NCBI RefSeq assembly: GCF_018614195.1
Contig: NZ_JAGGOT010000002.1
Span: 278,573-342,572, forward strand
Length of the DNA: 64,000 nucleotides
Source: Streptomyces sp. ISL-43
GTDB taxonomy: Bacteria > Actinomycetota > Actinomycetes > Streptomycetales > Streptomycetaceae
Direction of reading: 5' to 3'
Under the pieces are notes generated by a model that was not told where the DNA came from, did no database searches, and saw only the letters and a list, made by a program, of their open reading frames with translations. The stretch's first letter is position 1; every line of letters begins with the position of its first letter. Shown in pieces: positions 29,777 to 37,146 of this stretch. The translations under genes and the position numbers were made by a program.

Positions 29777-29802
29777 AAGGCCCTGCCGTCCGGCGGGGCC
29801 TT
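29777..29802 (+). terminator. Hairpin before the tail tube gene
   Basis: A 12-bp stem with one T-G pair (AAGGCCCTGCCG and CGGCGGGGCCTT, loop TC) is followed by T. It would weaken readthrough from the first tail gene into the tube gene unless antiterminated. An AT-rich TATATAAGGAG (29851-29861) with an excellent ribosome site follows. Confidence 0.55.
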
Positions 29803-29871
29803 TGCCGTACCCGGACCCGGACACACCGGTGTTCCGGATCGGCAGACCTCTATATAAGGAGAAGCATCACC

Positions 29872-30474
29872 ATGGCAGGAAACTCTTCCGAGATCCGCGT
29901 AGCCGGCAACGGTCGCCTCTTCGTCGCCGCCGCCGGCACGGCGCTGCCGACCGCCTTCACCGGCAAGCCGGACGTCGACTGGGGCGCCAACTGGAAGGAC
30001 CTCGGCTTCACCACCGCGGACGGCGTCACCTTCGCCAAGAAGGACAAGCTCGAGCCGGTCGACTCGTGGCAGGCCGTCAGCCCGGTGCACTTCACCTACT
30101 CGGACCGGGACCTGAGCATCAAGTTCGCGCTGCTCCAGTTCAACGAGCTGACGCTGCCGTTCTTCATGGGCGGCGGCGCTGTCGTCGACGAGGCCACGCC
30201 CGCCAACGGCATCTACCGCTACGACATCGCGGACGCGCCGAAGTCGGACGCCCGCGCCCTCGGCCTGGAGTTCACCGACACCAAGGCGAGCGACGGCTCG
30301 GTCGTGACCTACCGCTTCTACATCCCGCGCGGCCAGGTCACCGCCTCCGACGACATCAAGCTGGCCCGCAAGTCGGCGTCCACCCTGGGCATCACCTTCA
30401 CCGCCCTGGCCGCGGGCGACGACAAGCCGCTGGCGAGCTTCGTCATGAAGGACGGCGCGTACGCCGCCGTCTGA
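29872..30474 (+). CDS. Major tail (tail tube) protein
   Basis: A 200-residue protein, the expected size for a siphophage tube subunit. The beta-rich sequence has an N-terminal arm (IRVAGNGRLFVAAAGTALPTAF), the central VSPVHFTYSDRDLSIKFALLQFNELTLPFF, and the C-terminal SASTLGITFTALAAGDDKPLASFVMKDGAYAAV. It has the strongest ribosome site of the cluster (AAGGAG) and is followed by a 14-bp terminator stem, both consistent with high-copy expression. The order terminator protein, tube, chaperones, tape measure is the siphophage order. Confidence 0.8.
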   Translation: MAGNSSEIRVAGNGRLFVAAAGTALPTAFTGKPDVDWGANWKDLGFTTADGVTFAKKDKLEPVDSWQAVSPVHFTYSDRDLSIKFALLQFNELTLPFFMGGGAVVDEATPANGIYRYDIADAPKSDARALGLEFTDTKASDGSVVTYRFYIPRGQVTASDDIKLARKSASTLGITFTALAAGDDKPLASFVMKDGAYAAV

Positions 30475-30487
30475 TCCACCCCTTGAC

Positions 30488-30521
30488 GGGGGCGGGGCGG
30501 CCCTCGCGCCGCCCCGCCCCC
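30488..30521 (+). terminator. Strong terminator after the tail tube gene
   Basis: A perfect 14-bp stem (GGGGGCGGGGCGGC and GCCGCCCCGCCCCC, 6-nt loop) lies 13 bases after the tube stop. Partial termination here would give more tube than downstream mRNA. Confidence 0.7.
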
Positions 30522-30567
30522 ACCCCTTCTTCGACTTTTCCCCGCACCCAGAGGAGAACCCATCACC

Positions 30568-30858
30568 ATGGCAGGCTTCGACGTCAACGCGGCCCGCGCC
30601 CAGCGCCAGGAGGCCCTCGGCCGCGCCTGGTCCTTCGAGCTGGACGGCGAGACGTACACCCTTCCCACCGAACTCACCCGGGCCGCCGCCAAGGGGCTGC
30701 GCGGGCTCGACGACAACGACGTGGACGGCCTGCTCCGGCTCCTCATGGGCGAGAAGCAGTTCACCCGCTTCGAGCAGCACGACGTCACGATGCAGGACAT
30801 CGCCGCGATCCTCGAGGCGTACGGCAAGGAGACCGGGCTCGGCCTGGGGGAAGGCTGA
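30568..30858 (+). CDS. Tail assembly chaperone, short form (gpG-like)
   Basis: A 96-residue acidic helical protein (TELTRAAAKGLRGLDDNDVDGLLRLLMGEKQFTRFEQHDVTMQDIAAILEAYGKETG), in the place and of the size of siphophage tail assembly chaperones that coat the tape measure. It ends GLGLGEG-stop. Two codons before the stop is a run of five G followed by AA, where ribosomes could shift -1 into the next frame to make the long form. Confidence 0.78.
   Translation: MAGFDVNAARAQRQEALGRAWSFELDGETYTLPTELTRAAAKGLRGLDDNDVDGLLRLLMGEKQFTRFEQHDVTMQDIAAILEAYGKETGLGLGEG
30846..30852 (+). promoter_or_regulatory. Probable -1 frameshift site
   Basis: GGGGGAA is read as G-GGG-GAA in frame. After slippage the ribosome continues in the -1 frame (R-L-S-L-V-E-F). 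The -1 frame has no ATG, GTG or TTG start near its beginning. The heptamer deviates from the ideal X-XXY-YYZ pattern at the A-site codon. Confidence 0.6.
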
Positions 30859-31268
30859 GCCTCGTCGAGTTCGTCGACGAACACGCCGAGGCCCTCGAAG
30901 CGGACCTGCTCCGCTATTACGGCAAGGACCTGCTGGACTGGCACCGCGGCGAGCTCTCCTCGCGGCGCCTCCAGGTCCTGCTGAAACACCTGCCGCGGGA
31001 CAGCTCCGTCAACCGGGAGCTGTTCGGTGAGGCGTCCGACTGGTCGGTGACCGACCACCTGCTGGCGGCGGCCGTGGACCACCTGGCGGCCGCCAACTGG
31101 ATGTTCGCCTCGGTCAACACGCCCGAGGACGAAGATCCGCCGGAGCGTCCCGATCCGGTGCCCCGTCCCGACGGCACGCCGTACACGGGCTCCGCCGGCG
31201 AGGGCGCCGCCCCGGAAACCGCGGAGCCGGCTCCCTCGGCGGAGACCCTCGTCCGGTTCTTCGGCTGA
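30849..31268 (+). CDS. Tail assembly chaperone, frameshift extension (gpT-like)
   Basis: A 139-residue extension in the -1 frame (LSLVEFVDEHAEALEADLLRYYGKDLLDWHRGELSSRRLQVLLKHLP...) ending ETLVRFFG. It would be made only as a fusion to the first 94 residues of the upstream gene, giving about 233 residues. This mirrors the lambda G/GT arrangement that is conserved in siphophages. The segment near LVRFFG is preceded by a Pro/Glu-rich linker. No independent start codon is available, so this is not a separate gene. Confidence 0.7.
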   Translation, partial: GRLSLVEFVDEHAEALEADLLRYYGKDLLDWHRGELSSRRLQVLLKHLPRDSSVNRELFGEASDWSVTDHLLAAAVDHLAAANWMFASVNTPEDEDPPERPDPVPRPDGTPYTGSAGEGAAPETAEPAPSAETLVRFFG

Positions 31269-31277
31269 GCACCACCC

Positions 31278-31298
31278 GCCCCCCAGGCCCTGGGGGGC
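31278..31298. terminator. Bidirectional hairpin between convergent genes
   Basis: GCCCCCCA and TGGGGGGC with a 5-nt loop sit between the chaperone stop (31268) and the stop of the minus-strand gene (31305). Confidence 0.55.
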
Positions 31299-31304
31299 GC
31301 CGTC

Positions 31305-32279
31305 TCAGCGGCCGCCCTCCGGGGCCACGGGCCGGCTCGCGCCGGACTTCGACTCCATCTCGTCCGCGAGCGCGCGCGCCCGGGCCGCCAGGCTCGGGCG
31401 ACCGGGCCCCGCGGGTGCCTGGGGGTCGGCGGCCGACCCCTGCGCGCGAGGCTGTACGGGGACGGAGTCCAGCGGGGGCACGATCGGCCGCCCGTTGCGG
31501 CGTACGACCTTGCGGCTCACCGGGGGCGTGCGCTTCTCCCGGATCTCCTGCACGGAGAGCAGTGCCCGGGCGGTGGCGCGCGGCGCCCGGCCCTCGTCGG
31601 CCGGTCCGTCGGGCTCGGCGGGCGGGCCGGTCGGACCGGACCCGGACGCGGCCTCCGCCGTCTCGCCGGACCCGGACGCGGCCTCCGCCGTCTCGCCGGA
31701 CTCGGCCGGCTCATCGGACTCGACCGTCTCATCGGGCTCGTCGTGCCGCCGCGACTGTCCGGCTGTCGCGTCGAGTTCGGAGGCGTGGGCGTGGCCGGTG
31801 TCCGACTGCCTGTCGAGGATGGCGTGGGCGCGGCGTACGCGCTCCTCGGCCTCGCGGACGGGAGCGGGTGGTTCGATCAGCGCGGTCACCGGCAGCCGGA
31901 TCACGTCGGCGCCGTGGCCGCCCGGTCCTTGACCGGGGCTCTGGCCCACGCCCAGGACCTGGCCCTGGCTCTTGCCCGCGCTCCTCGGCTCGCCGCGGCG
32001 GCCGGCGGTACCCGCGGCGTAGGCCTCGGCGACCCGCTTCTCGAACTCGCGCCGCAGGCGGGGCAGGTCCTCGCCCATGGCCTCGGCCCAGCCCGCGGTG
32101 AAGGACGCGGTCTCGCGGCGGTCGAGCTCGGAGCGCGGTATCAGAACGAGGTCCTCGGGCGCGTATCCCGCTCCGTGGACGAGTTCGGACAACCGGGCGA
32201 ACAGATGGGGCAGGTCAGCCGCTACTTCGAGCCAGTCGACCGCATGTTCACGCCCCCTGATACCGGTATCCCTGTCCAT
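31305..32279 (-). CDS. Antisense-oriented hypothetical protein inside the tail cluster
   Basis: I do not recognise this 324-residue protein. Residues 1-90 are structured (DWLEVAADLPHLFARLSELVHG; RRETASFTAGWAEAMGEDLPRL). The rest is largely disordered, with Gln/Gly, Glu/Ser and Pro/Ala stretches and a tandem GETAEAASGS duplication, then a short conserved-looking part LLSVQEIREKRTPPVSRKVVRRNGRP. The motif RRETASFTAGWAEAM resembles TRETRAYTLGWNDAL of the 63-residue protein encoded divergently at 32577. It is the only minus-strand gene among the structural genes. It might be a regulator, chaperone or immunity factor; the sequence does not decide this. Confidence 0.7.
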   Translation of the reverse strand: MDRDTGIRGREHAVDWLEVAADLPHLFARLSELVHGAGYAPEDLVLIPRSELDRRETASFTAGWAEAMGEDLPRLRREFEKRVAEAYAAGTAGRRGEPRSAGKSQGQVLGVGQSPGQGPGGHGADVIRLPVTALIEPPAPVREAEERVRRAHAILDRQSDTGHAHASELDATAGQSRRHDEPDETVESDEPAESGETAEAASGSGETAEAASGSGPTGPPAEPDGPADEGRAPRATARALLSVQEIREKRTPPVSRKVVRRNGRPIVPPLDSVPVQPRAQGSAADPQAPAGPGRPSLAARARALADEMESKSGASRPVAPEGGR

Positions 32280-32462
32280 GCGTCAGCACTGCCTTCCCGC
32301 CCCCGGGCTCCCCTCACGCCCCACGCGACCCGCGTTTTCCCAGGCGGGGGAACAGGCATCCAGCGTACCCGGTCGCCCGGAAACCCCACCGTTCCAGCAC
32401 CAACCAGGCGTTGGGGGCAGGGGGGCCGGACACGCCGTCAGGGGTTTCCGGCTCGACAAACA

Positions 32463-32478
32463 TCGAACCGATGTTCCA
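32463..32478 (+). promoter_or_regulatory. LexA (SOS) box-like palindrome
   Basis: TCGAAC-CGAT-GTTCCA differs at one base from the actinobacterial LexA consensus TCGAAC-N4-GTTCGA. It lies in the 297-bp divergent region between the minus-strand gene (start 32279) and the small plus-strand gene (start 32577), 99 bp upstream of the latter. The rest of 32280-32576 has no gene. Confidence 0.5.
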
Positions 32479-32576
32479 AACTCGATTCGTACACCCGTTC
32501 GGCTCACCTGGTGCCCCCGCCCTTCGTCCGCGGCGCCACCACACGGCAAGGGCAAGCAACTGGAAGGCAGGCCTCC

Positions 32577-32768
32577 ATGACCCAGCAGGCTGAGGGCTCA
32601 CCGCAGACCACGCTTCGAGAACGCCTCAGCCGGCTCCTGGACGGACCCGTCCCCCTCGACAAGCGGGCCCTGCTCGACTCCCTGTACGCCGAGGTCACCA
32701 CCCGCGAGACCCGCGCGTACACGCTGGGCTGGAACGACGCCCTCACCGAGATGCGCGGCGCCTCCTGA
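32577..32768 (+). CDS. Small conserved-looking protein with RET-x-x-T-x-GW motif
   Basis: A 63-residue protein starting MTQQAEGSPQTTLRERLSRLL and ending TRETRAYTLGWNDALTEMRGAS. It is the first plus-strand gene after the LexA-like box and is followed by an intrinsic terminator (32789-32814), so it is likely a separately transcribed unit. Its C-terminal motif is shared with the protein on the opposite strand. Function unknown; size and position would suit a small regulatory or assembly factor. Confidence 0.65.
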   Translation: MTQQAEGSPQTTLRERLSRLLDGPVPLDKRALLDSLYAEVTTRETRAYTLGWNDALTEMRGAS

Positions 32769-32788
32769 CGCCGCCCCGCCCGCGCACG

Positions 32789-32814
32789 AACCCGGCCCCT
32801 ATGGGCCGGGTTTT
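32789..32814 (+). terminator. Intrinsic terminator after the 63-residue gene
   Basis: A perfect 10-bp stem (AACCCGGCCC and GGGCCGGGTT, loop CTAT) runs into TTTTC. Confidence 0.75.
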
Positions 32815-32846
32815 CGCATTTCCGCCCGCTGATGAATGGAGGAGAG

Positions 32847-33572
32847 ATGGCGCGAGATCTCCAGAAGATCGACAGTGACCTCGCCTCGGCAGAAAGCACC
32901 GTCAAGACACTCGAGGCCAGCAGTTCCTCACATGCGACGCATATCGTCAATCAGGGCACCAGTATCGCCGAGATACGGAAAGCCCTGGGTTTCGGTACCA
33001 ACGCGAAAGCTCCCGACACGGCACAGCGCCTCACGCAGCTGGAATCCGATGTCGCGAAGGCGCGAGACAAGATCAAGATTCACACCTGGGGCCTGTACGC
33101 CCTGGCGACGAACGCCCTGCTCTTCAAGCTCGACGTACAGCTCCTCACCGTGTCCATGCAGGCCGTCAAATTCGACCTCTCCGTCCTGAAGAAATGGGAC
33201 GAGAAGAGCTTCAAATGGACCGGAGCGCTGAACACGAAGCTCGCCGAGTGGCGGCTCGCCGTCAAGGACAAGTTCTTCCAGAACGCCGCCCAGAGGCAGC
33301 GGGACAAGGAGGCGAGCGCCAAAGCCGACAAGGACCTCGCCAGCGCGATCAAGAAGCTCCCCCCGATCGTCGAGAAGCACGACGGCCGCATCAAGAAGAT
33401 CGAAGACGCGCTGAAATCGGTCCGGGACAGCGCCAAGAAGGCCACGGATTCCAGTACCGGCCGCAAGCACGGAATCGATTCGGCCAGACCGACCCTCAAG
33501 CCGGTGACCCAAGACGTCAGGGCTCTGCGCGAGGCCGTCAATCAGCTCGCCGGAGCCCTCGGCGGTTTCTGA
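32847..33572 (+). CDS. Coiled-coil tail protein upstream of the tape measures
   Basis: A 241-residue Lys/Ala-rich helical protein. The N-terminus (DLQKIDSDLASAESTVKTLEAS) and C-terminal half (KEASAKADKDLASAIKKLPPIVEKHDGRIKKIEDALKSVRDSAKK) look like coiled coils. A hydrophobic part lies near residues 82-115 (GLYALATNALLFKLDVQLLTVSM). The ATG at 32847 has GGAGG just upstream; an earlier in-frame ATG (32832) lacks a ribosome site. It precedes the tape-measure-like genes and could be a third tape-measure segment or a tail-tip component (inference). Confidence 0.65.
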   Translation: MARDLQKIDSDLASAESTVKTLEASSSSHATHIVNQGTSIAEIRKALGFGTNAKAPDTAQRLTQLESDVAKARDKIKIHTWGLYALATNALLFKLDVQLLTVSMQAVKFDLSVLKKWDEKSFKWTGALNTKLAEWRLAVKDKFFQNAAQRQRDKEASAKADKDLASAIKKLPPIVEKHDGRIKKIEDALKSVRDSAKKATDSSTGRKHGIDSARPTLKPVTQDVRALREAVNQLAGALGGF

Positions 33573-33603
33573 ACAACCCTCCCACCCGTGAATTGAGGGA
33601 GAA

Positions 33604-34797
33604 ATGTCTCTCGTAACGTCGCTGCGCTCCTCATCCACCGCCCTGAAGGGCTTCAAGGACCAGGCCGCCGGCGCCGGAAAGGCCGCCGACGGCCTCCGGC
33701 AGAAGGCCACCTCCAGCGGAAGCCGGCTCCGGACGCTCAAGACGTCCGCACAGGGCTCCACCACCCAGCTCAAGAACCTCAAGACCGCCGGCGACCAGGC
33801 CGAGCGGTCCATGGCCAAGGCCGGCCAGACCGGTCAGCGCGCCGGTACGCAGCTCGGCAAGTTCAAGACCGGCGCCGACCGGGCCGCCTCCGGCCAGGAC
33901 AAGCTCAACAAGTCCATGAAGGGCAACTTCCTCGCCCGGCTGCTCGAACTGTTCATGCCGCTCATCGAGAAGATCGTCGAGATGGCGAGCCGATCGAAGG
34001 CCATGCAGACCGTGATCCGGGTGGCCTTCACCGCCATCCGCACCGTGATCTCCGCGGTCATGAAGGCCATCGGCCCGATCATCCGCAGCGCCGGCAATCT
34101 GATCAAGTCGGTCTGGAACAGCGTCAAGGGCGCTGTCATGCCCATCGTGTCGGCCATCGGCAATGCCGTGAAGTCCGCGTTCAACGGCATCCGTTCGGCC
34201 ATCAGCACCGTGATGAACGCGATCCGCTCGGTCATCAGCACCGTGTGGAACGGCATCAAGGCCGTCATCATGCCGGTGGTCAACTGGATCAAGTCGGCCA
34301 TCCCGAACGCCTTCAACTCCGTCAAGAACGCGATGTCCAGCGCCTGGAACGGGCTCAGGGGCATCGCGGCCGCCGCCTTCGGAGCCATCCTCGGGGCGGT
34401 GAAGTCCCCCATCAACTCCGTCATCGGCCTCATCAACTCCATGATCGGCCGGATCAACCGCATCCGCGTCAGCGTCCCCGGCTGGGTCCCCTTCGTCGGC
34501 GGCAAGAGCTTCGGCGTCAGCCTGCCCACGATCCCCATGCTCGCGACCGGCGGTGTGGTCATGCCGCGCAGCGGCGGTGTCCCGGCGATCATCGCCGAGG
34601 CCGGTGAGGCCGAGGCCGTCCTGCCGCTGTCCAAGCTCGACCGCCTGCTGGCCCGTACGGCCGCCCGCGCCCGGATGACGGCCACCGGCACCGGCAACGG
34701 CTCGGCCCTGCACATCGAGAACTACTACGCGCAGCAGGGCAGCGACCCGCAGCGCACCGCCGACGCGCTGATGTACCTGGCGAAGGCGCGCGGATGA
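33604..34797 (+). CDS. Short tape-measure-like protein 1
   Basis: A 397-residue protein. An N-terminal coiled-coil part of about 110 residues (FKDQAAGAGKAADGLRQKATSSG...) is followed by a long hydrophobic helical part (about 110-290) with many ISxVxxxI repeats. The C-terminus carries PTIPMLATGGVVMPRSGGVPAIIAEAGEAEAVLPL, which is typical of the end of actinophage tape-measure proteins. At about 1.5 angstrom per helical residue this would correspond to a tail of only some 60 nm. The gene overlaps the next one by four bases (ATGA). Confidence 0.75.
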   Translation: MSLVTSLRSSSTALKGFKDQAAGAGKAADGLRQKATSSGSRLRTLKTSAQGSTTQLKNLKTAGDQAERSMAKAGQTGQRAGTQLGKFKTGADRAASGQDKLNKSMKGNFLARLLELFMPLIEKIVEMASRSKAMQTVIRVAFTAIRTVISAVMKAIGPIIRSAGNLIKSVWNSVKGAVMPIVSAIGNAVKSAFNGIRSAISTVMNAIRSVISTVWNGIKAVIMPVVNWIKSAIPNAFNSVKNAMSSAWNGLRGIAAAAFGAILGAVKSPINSVIGLINSMIGRINRIRVSVPGWVPFVGGKSFGVSLPTIPMLATGGVVMPRSGGVPAIIAEAGEAEAVLPLSKLDRLLARTAARARMTATGTGNGSALHIENYYAQQGSDPQRTADALMYLAKARG

Positions 34798-36056
34798 GTA
34801 CGCCGGCCATCCCGGCCGATTTCTTCGCGGGGTGGCAGCCTGCGATCAACGGCCTGCGGGCCCAGGCCTCCCAGGCGCGCCAGGCCGTGCGGCGGCAGGC
34901 CGCCTCGATCCGGGGCGCCGCGACCGGCGTGGGCCGGCTGTCCACCGAGGCCGGCCAGGCGGGCAGGGTGCTCGCCTCGCTGAAGACCCGGGCCGGCGCC
35001 GCCGCGCAGTCGGCCGGAAAGCTCGGCCAGTCCGCGGGCCGGGCCGGCGCCGGCACCAAGCAGGCCGGAAACGGCGCCCGCGGGGTCGTCGCCTCGCTGC
35101 GGAAACTGGGCGGGAAGACCGGCGGCGTCCTCGCGATCATGAGCGGCCTGGTGGGAGTCACCGGGATCGTCGCCACCCTGATGAGCACCTTCGGCATCGC
35201 CATGACCGTCGGCTCGGTCGTGATGACCGCGGTCAACGTCGCCATGCGCGCCAACCCGCTCGGCTTCGCGCTCGGGATCCTGATCCCGGTCGCCGCCTGG
35301 CTCATCGAGCTCGCCATGAACTCCGAGACCGGCCGGCGCCTCATCGAGGAGACGTTCGCCCGGGTCGAGGTCGTGTTCACCGAGCTCACCAAGTACCTCG
35401 TCCCGGTGCTCAAGACCACCGGCGAGATCGTCGGTACCTACTTCAGGACGTACTTCGCGGTCGTCTCCGGGGTCGTGGCCGTCCTGCGCGCCGCCGTCGG
35501 CGGCTTCTCCGGGACCGGCGGTTCCGTCGGCTCCGCCACCCGCTCGCTGCGCGGGATCGCCTCCGGCGCGTTCGACGCGATCATGGCCCCGATCCGGCCG
35601 GTGATCAGCTTCCTCACCAGTGGCCTCCCCGGCGCCTTCTCCCGCGTGAGCGGATCCCTCTCCGGGTCGCTCGGCGGCATCGGCCGCATGGTGACCACGG
35701 GGCTGCAGGCCGTACTGGCCGTGGTCACGGGCCCCTTCAACGGCATGATCGCCTTCGCCAACTGGATCATCGACGGCCTCGAGGACCTCAGCTTCGAGAT
35801 CCTCGGCAAGAAGTTCGGCGTCGACCTCGACAAGATCCCGATGCTCGCGGAGGGCGGCGTCGTCTGGCCCCACTCGATGGGCCAGGCCCCGCGCATCAAC
35901 CCCGTGTCGGACCTCGACCACCGCCGCGTCACGCCCTTCGACCCGCACGCCGCGCGCCAGGAGCCGTACCGCGTCAAGGAGTTCCGCGAAGAGGCGGGCG
36001 CAGGCCCCCGGTCCACGGCCGAGGACCTGCTGTTCCTCGTCGCCGCCCACGCATGA
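34794..36056 (+). CDS. Short tape-measure-like protein 2
   Basis: A 420-residue protein with the same plan as its upstream neighbour. It has a Gln/Ala/Arg-rich N-terminal coil (NGLRAQASQARQAVRRQAAS), hydrophobic helices at about 112-175 and 200-330, and the C-terminal motif DKIPMLAEGGVVWPHSMGQ that matches the IPMLATGGVV of protein 1. It ends with RSTAEDLLFLVAAHA. Two consecutive, similar short tape measures are unusual; most siphophages have one long protein. It overlaps the upstream gene by four bases. Confidence 0.72.
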   Translation: MSTPAIPADFFAGWQPAINGLRAQASQARQAVRRQAASIRGAATGVGRLSTEAGQAGRVLASLKTRAGAAAQSAGKLGQSAGRAGAGTKQAGNGARGVVASLRKLGGKTGGVLAIMSGLVGVTGIVATLMSTFGIAMTVGSVVMTAVNVAMRANPLGFALGILIPVAAWLIELAMNSETGRRLIEETFARVEVVFTELTKYLVPVLKTTGEIVGTYFRTYFAVVSGVVAVLRAAVGGFSGTGGSVGSATRSLRGIASGAFDAIMAPIRPVISFLTSGLPGAFSRVSGSLSGSLGGIGRMVTTGLQAVLAVVTGPFNGMIAFANWIIDGLEDLSFEILGKKFGVDLDKIPMLAEGGVVWPHSMGQAPRINPVSDLDHRRVTPFDPHAARQEPYRVKEFREEAGAGPRSTAEDLLFLVAAHA

Positions 36057-36106
36057 CCCCCCGCGCGGATCCACCGCCCCCACCCGAGATGAGGTGACGG
36101 CCCGTC

Positions 36107-37015
36107 ATGGCCGAGACCACACAGACGTACACCGCCGATCTCGAACCCGGCTCGCTCATCACCCAGGACGGGCAGATGCAGTGGGCCGGGATTCTTTTCG
36201 GCCCCGGCACCCCCTACACCATCGAGAAGGCGGGCCTCAGCGGCTGGGAGGACTTGCCCGAGTTCGACAGCTCCGACGCCGAACGCCCCACCGGCCACGG
36301 CTCCTGGCCCGGCGCCCGCTACGCCAAGCCCCGCAAAGTCGGCGGCACCGTCTGGATGGTCCCCGAGCGGGGCGCCTCCCTGGCCACCGTCCGGGCCCTG
36401 CGCCAGGCGCTGACCCTCGGCGACGAGGAGCGCTGGCTCGCGGTCCGGCTGCACGGCGAGATCCTGGCCGTACGGGCCCGGGTCAGCCAGCGCGTCGTCC
36501 CGGCCGACCGGGTGTACGCCACCCAGGGCGCGGCCAAGGCGTCCGTGCAGTGGCTGGCCACCGACCCGCGCCGCTACCTGGTCGGCGAGCAGTCGGCGAT
36601 CGTGTCCGCACCGGAGCCGGAGAGCGGTCTGACCTGGCCGCTGGTCTGGCCCCTGAGCTGGGGCACGGCCTCCAGGACGGGCGACGCGAGCGCCGACAAC
36701 GACGGTTCCGCGCCCACCCACCCGGTCATCACCTTCCGCGGCCCCTGCGGCACGCCCTCGGTGACGGAGCGGCTCAGCCGCCGCCGGCTGCGCTACGCGA
36801 TCGACCTGACCTCCGGCGACGAGCTGGTCGTGGACACCGCGGCCGGCACGGTCACCCTCAACGGCACCGCCTCCCGCCGGCACACGGCCACCGCGGACAG
36901 CGGCCCGGAAGAGCTGTTCACCTTCGAACCGGGCCGGGCCGAGCTCTCCTTCCGCCCGGACAGCGCCGCGTCCGGCGCCACCATGTCCGTCCGCTGGCGC
37001 AGCGCGGAGTGGTAG
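36107..37015 (+). CDS. Distal tail (Dit)-like protein
   Basis: A 302-residue protein in the position and of the size of siphophage Dit, which forms the hub ring at the tail tip. The N-terminal domain has TIEKAGLSGWEDLPEFDSSDAERPTGHG, close to the tail-family signature with the charged P..G.. loop. The C-terminal galectin-like half has THPVITFRGPCGTPSV and DLTSGDELVVDTAAGTVTLNGT. The next genes encode fibre-type and Tal-like proteins, supporting a tip complex. Confidence 0.78.
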   Translation: MAETTQTYTADLEPGSLITQDGQMQWAGILFGPGTPYTIEKAGLSGWEDLPEFDSSDAERPTGHGSWPGARYAKPRKVGGTVWMVPERGASLATVRALRQALTLGDEERWLAVRLHGEILAVRARVSQRVVPADRVYATQGAAKASVQWLATDPRRYLVGEQSAIVSAPEPESGLTWPLVWPLSWGTASRTGDASADNDGSAPTHPVITFRGPCGTPSVTERLSRRRLRYAIDLTSGDELVVDTAAGTVTLNGTASRRHTATADSGPEELFTFEPGRAELSFRPDSAASGATMSVRWRSAEW

Positions 37016-37068
37016 CGGGAGCCCCCGGCCCCGACCCCTCGCGCCCGGCCTCCGGCCCCCGACCGCCC

Positions 37069-37098
37069 GCGCCTGCGCCCGCGCCCGCGCCCGCGCCT
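37069..37098 (+). repeat. CGCGCC hexamer tandem repeat
   Basis: Five head-to-tail copies (second copy TGCGCC) lie in the 131-nt gap between the Dit-like gene and the first fibre gene. They may simply be a slippage product. Confidence 0.7.
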
Positions 37099-37146
37099 CC
37101 GTACGCGTACCCCTTGCACCCCTCCTCTCCCTGAACGGAGTTCCAC

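Noticed and set aside
30849-31268. A pseudogene or sequencing error splitting one tail chaperone gene
   Set aside because: The -1 arrangement with a G-rich slippery run next to the stop is the normal siphophage tail chaperone layout, so a programmed shift explains it better.
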